The notes under the pieces were generated by a model that was not told where the DNA came from, searched no databases, and saw nothing but the letters and a program-made list of their open reading frames with translations. A DNA stretch of 16,419 nt. Source: Verrucomicrobia bacterium 12-59-8. Lineage in GTDB: Bacteria; Verrucomicrobiota; Verrucomicrobiae; Verrucomicrobiales; Verrucomicrobiaceae. The stretch's first letter is position 1; each line of letters starts with the position of its first letter. Location: assembly GCA_002279765.1 (NCBI GenBank), contig NCCR01000109.1, positions 1 to 16,419 of the forward strand, written 5' to 3'. Below are positions 14,141-16,419 of this stretch, in pieces. The translations under genes were made by a program, and so were the position numbers.

Positions 14141-14650
14141 TTACTTGGTTTCCACGGCCTGTCCTGCCTCTTCCCAAGCGGCCCACCCAGCCTCAAAGAG
14201 GAGGAGGCCGTTGAAGCCACGTTGATGGAGCTCTTTGGCGAGGGCACCGGCATCGGGACAGTGCAAATCGGCGCAATAAAGCAGCAAGGGACGGCCAGCG
14301 GCCACGGCTTCACGCAGGAGAGATTCGGTCTTTGGGTAATATTCTGCCCATTGTTTCCTCGGCAGGCTGATCGCACCTGGGATGTGGCCAATCTCCCAGA
14401 AGAGATCGGGACGAGCATCAATGATGAGATGTGTGCGACTCGTGACCGCCTGAATCACCTGCTCTATACCGACGACAGTGATGGGACGCGCATCGGAATC
14501 AATACCCGGCCCTTTCAAAGGGGCCTCCATTTGCTGCACCTGCGTGGTGTAGACCATGCCGAGAGCATCGGACCGCAGTTGATTGATAAGGAATGCAAGT
14601 CCTGTGGCGATGACTAGGAGGACAAGGAGTCGTTTGAAGTCAGCTAACAT
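14141..14650 (-). CDS. Membrane-anchored rhodanese-like domain protein
   Basis: 169 aa from ATG 14648-14650; the in-frame extension to 14848 overlaps the preceding gene and is not used. A single N-terminal anchor (LLVLLVIATGLAFLI) is followed by a rhodanese fold: HLIIDARPDLFWEIGHIPGA near residues 75-95, then LLLYCADLHCPDAGALAKEL around the active-site loop and GLLLFEAGWAAWEEAG at the end. The catalytic Cys sits in YCADLHC, where the loop has a second Cys and lacks the usual CxxGxRS pattern, so sulfurtransferase specificity is uncertain. The anchor orientation suggests a periplasmic domain. The gene is 64 bp after the O-antigen-ligase-like gene and 16 bp ahead of the MauE-like gene. Confidence 0.8.
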   Translation of the reverse strand: MLADFKRLLVLLVIATGLAFLINQLRSDALGMVYTTQVQQMEAPLKGPGIDSDARPITVVGIEQVIQAVTSRTHLIIDARPDLFWEIGHIPGAISLPRKQWAEYYPKTESLLREAVAAGRPLLLYCADLHCPDAGALAKELHQRGFNGLLLFEAGWAAWEEAGQAVETK

Positions 14651-14714
14651 GGCGAAGCGGAGATTGAAGCTATGGAAAATGAGCACTGCGCAGCAAGTAT
14701 ATGGATGACCGAGA

Positions 14715-16061
14715 TTAAAAAGTGGTACGGCTCCAGTCACGGAGGAAACGCCCGCTGCCTGTGATCTCCTCGATCTTGATTTGAGCGGGATGCTTGGCGG
14801 CAAGGGCTTGCCAAAAGTAACGGCCTGGGCCGCCAGCAAACGAGCCAACCTGAATCGTCACGGCCGGTGGTGCGGCCACATCCATGAGTTTCAGAAGGGA
14901 CGAACTGGGCTGGTCGGGATTGAGGAGCACCCAGCGTTTGGTCATGGCAAGGCTGGGATTATCCTGAACGTCAACTTGCTCGGTCACGTTCCCAGCCAGA
15001 ACACAGACATCGGCAGCCGGCAAAGCAGCGGCGGTTGGAGTCCATCGCATGCAAAGTTGCAGCGGTTCAGTCGCACAGCGTTCGCGGATGCGGTGACCGT
15101 AAAATTTTCCCATAACCGTTTCATCGAGCCCGAGTACAAGCACGGTGGTTTGCGGTAGCTGTCCATGAACAGCCACCACCCCGTCGGTCAACTGGATCTG
15201 AGATGGGGTGCACAGCGCCCAAGTCCACCACACGAGAATTACAAGAGCCCAAGCAGCCCCTGCGAATTTCCAATGTCCCCTTCCCGGCCAAGCTTTCAGG
15301 CCAAGACGCACGAGCAGTAGTAGCACGAATAACACGCTAGGCACGAGCCAGAGCTGCCAATGGTGGGCGATAGTGGTGAAGCAGGCCCCCAGGCCGAAGG
15401 ACACCCAAACGGCCAGCGGTGGTGAAAAACGCATGCGCGCCAACGGCGTGCAAAGAAGGAGTGCCGCCGCCCAGGCAAGGCCGTAGCCCAACCGCAGATA
15501 CCAAGGCCACTCCACGAGCCAAGTGGCATGACTGTTGACGAGCCGGCCATAGGTTTCGGTTCTTCCGACCGGTTGATACCATTGACGAAATGCCTCTGCT
15601 CCCCGCTCATGACCCCAGCCCTCCGGCGCATCCCAGGCCATGCGCGGTATAGACTTGTAGATCAGCCAGCGATTGGTGACGGACTTGTCTTCTCCTGACA
15701 TGCCATGCAGGGTCCGGTCAGAAAAGCCGAGATTCGTGGCGTAGAGCATCAACCCGAGGGAGAGTATGACCAGCGCGATTAATCTCCGACGTAGCCAAGG
15801 GCGTGGTGCATAAGCCATGAGGATGACGGCCCCGGCCAGCCAGGCGACGGCCGCTCCACGAGAAAATGTTTGGACCAGGAAGACTCCCAGCACTGCATTC
15901 GCGGCCAGAGCGATCCAAAAACCTGCTTTTCCCCATCCTCTCGGCAGATAGGCCAGCATCCATACCGCCAGCATGATGAGAGTGATGAGCGAGCCCGTGA
16001 CATTCGGATTGCCGAAGCCCCAATCAAGACGGACTTGGCCGTTGTAAAAGTAGTCGCGCAT
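14715..16061 (-). CDS. O-antigen ligase/Wzy-like membrane protein with extra C-terminal domain
   Basis: 448 aa from ATG 16059-16061, the first start after the upstream stop. Features of the O-antigen ligase (PF04932-like) family are GFGNPNVTGSLITL at residues 15-28, TFSRGAAVAWLAGAV at 65-79, and a large extracytoplasmic loop with EGWGHERGAEAFRQWYQP and LVNSHATWLVEWPW at about 147-187. About eight hydrophobic spans extend to residue 283. Such enzymes polymerise or transfer surface polysaccharide. Two things are odd: the protein starts right at the GNPN motif, so the N-terminal spans seen in most members are missing, and residues 290-448 form a soluble domain that I do not recognise. It follows the ABC permease gene by 20 bp, consistent with export of a surface glycan or another envelope function. 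Confidence 0.7.
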   Translation of the reverse strand: MRDYFYNGQVRLDWGFGNPNVTGSLITLIMLAVWMLAYLPRGWGKAGFWIALAANAVLGVFLVQTFSRGAAVAWLAGAVILMAYAPRPWLRRRLIALVILSLGLMLYATNLGFSDRTLHGMSGEDKSVTNRWLIYKSIPRMAWDAPEGWGHERGAEAFRQWYQPVGRTETYGRLVNSHATWLVEWPWYLRLGYGLAWAAALLLCTPLARMRFSPPLAVWVSFGLGACFTTIAHHWQLWLVPSVLFVLLLLVRLGLKAWPGRGHWKFAGAAWALVILVWWTWALCTPSQIQLTDGVVAVHGQLPQTTVLVLGLDETVMGKFYGHRIRERCATEPLQLCMRWTPTAAALPAADVCVLAGNVTEQVDVQDNPSLAMTKRWVLLNPDQPSSSLLKLMDVAAPPAVTIQVGSFAGGPGRYFWQALAAKHPAQIKIEEITGSGRFLRDWSRTTF

Positions 16062-16081
16062 GGTGGGCGAAGAACGGAGGC

Positions 16082-16419
16082 TTAAGCCGGAGGATGTTTG
16101 CGTTTGCGATAGATGACGATGAGCGCAGCAGACAGGGTCACGATGACGTGCAGAGACAGGACGATGATGCTGAGCCTGTAACTGGCGATGTCGGTCTTGG
16201 AGACTTGTTTAACGATGTCGAAGTGGCGGAAGTTCTCGAACGTTCGCAGATAACCACTCCACCCCCAGTAACCGGTAATGAAGGGCCGCGTGATCCACTT
16301 GAGCCATTCGGGCAGGGCCAGAACAGCTCCTGAGAGCGGCAACTGAAGGCCGACGAGATAGATGGAGAGCAGCGAGGCGCGTTCCGGAGTATTGGAAATG
16401 GCGGAGAAGAAAAGGCAGG
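16082..16419 (-). CDS. C-terminal part of an ABC-2-type transporter permease, partial
   Basis: The frame is open from the window edge (first full codon ends at 16417) to TAA at 16082-16084, giving 111 residues. It shows hydrophobic segments around LFFSAISN and [20 protein letters not shown], then a loop ([22 protein letters not shown]) and a final span ([20 protein letters not shown]) with a basic end. This resembles the C-terminus of ABC-2 permeases, often fused to the ATPase in Verrucomicrobia. The rest lies beyond the window, so substrate and fusion state are unknown. The O-antigen-ligase-like gene starts 20 bp downstream. Confidence 0.55.
   Translation of the reverse strand, partial: CLFFSAISNTPERASLLSIYLVGLQLPLSGAVLALPEWLKWITRPFITGYWGWSGYLRTFENFRHFDIVKQVSKTDIASYRLSIIVLSLHVIVTLSAALIVIYRKRKHPPA

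Noticed and set aside
1..16419. CRISPR arrays, rRNA or tRNA genes, IS elements
   Set aside because: No regularly spaced repeats, no tRNA or rRNA sequence and no transposase-like protein were seen on either strand.

Overview
This is a GC-rich bacterial chromosome segment, most likely from the Planctomycetota-Verrucomicrobiota group and probably Verrucomicrobiota (Prosthecobacter or Verrucomicrobium-like). The pointers are a DUF1553-type gene end followed by a DUF1501 Tat-exported protein, a PEP-CTERM (exosortase-sorted) surface protein, an xseB-dxs operon, a membrane-anchored SUMF1-domain protein and sparse Shine-Dalgarno signals. The taxonomic call is inference from gene families; there is no rRNA gene in the window.

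Layout. 1-1477: the last codons of a DUF1553-type protein, a DUF1501 protein, and a clear intrinsic terminator. 1511-2684: a minus-strand PEP-CTERM protein whose promoter region carries a perfect 24-bp AT-rich palindrome, a likely operator. 2863-5106: xseB and dxs in a tight plus-strand operon (isoprenoid precursor synthesis and exonuclease VII). 5107-8239: a minus-strand cassette of four genes (DNase I-like phosphodiesterase, 67-aa unknown, M15-type peptidase, GH19-type muramidase/chitinase), followed by an AT-rich segment. 8230-8475: a second, diverged copy of the dxs 3' end. 8515-10112: a frameshifted MscS-family channel. 10364-11539: a SUMF1-domain membrane protein. 11540-11996: no confident gene. 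11997-16419, all minus strand: comM-like AAA+ ATPase, MauE/DoxX-like membrane protein, membrane-anchored rhodanese, O-antigen-ligase-like protein and the end of an ABC-2 permease.

The main observation is the duplicated dxs tail. The last ~240 bp of dxs recur about 3.37 kb downstream. The first 52 bp (4868-4919 and 8240-8291) are identical and the rest has diverged to roughly 80 percent. Between the copies lie genes for a DNA-cutting enzyme and two peptidoglycan-cutting enzymes. This is the layout expected when an integrating element inserts into the 3' part of a protein-coding gene and restores it with its own tail, although no integrase is present. A degraded second dxs paralogue is the main alternative.

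Other points are a one-base deletion in a run of A that splits the MscS gene, an O-antigen-ligase-like protein that begins at the family's mid-protein GNPN motif and carries an extra C-terminal domain, and a SUMF1 protein lacking the two catalytic cysteines of true formylglycine-generating enzymes.
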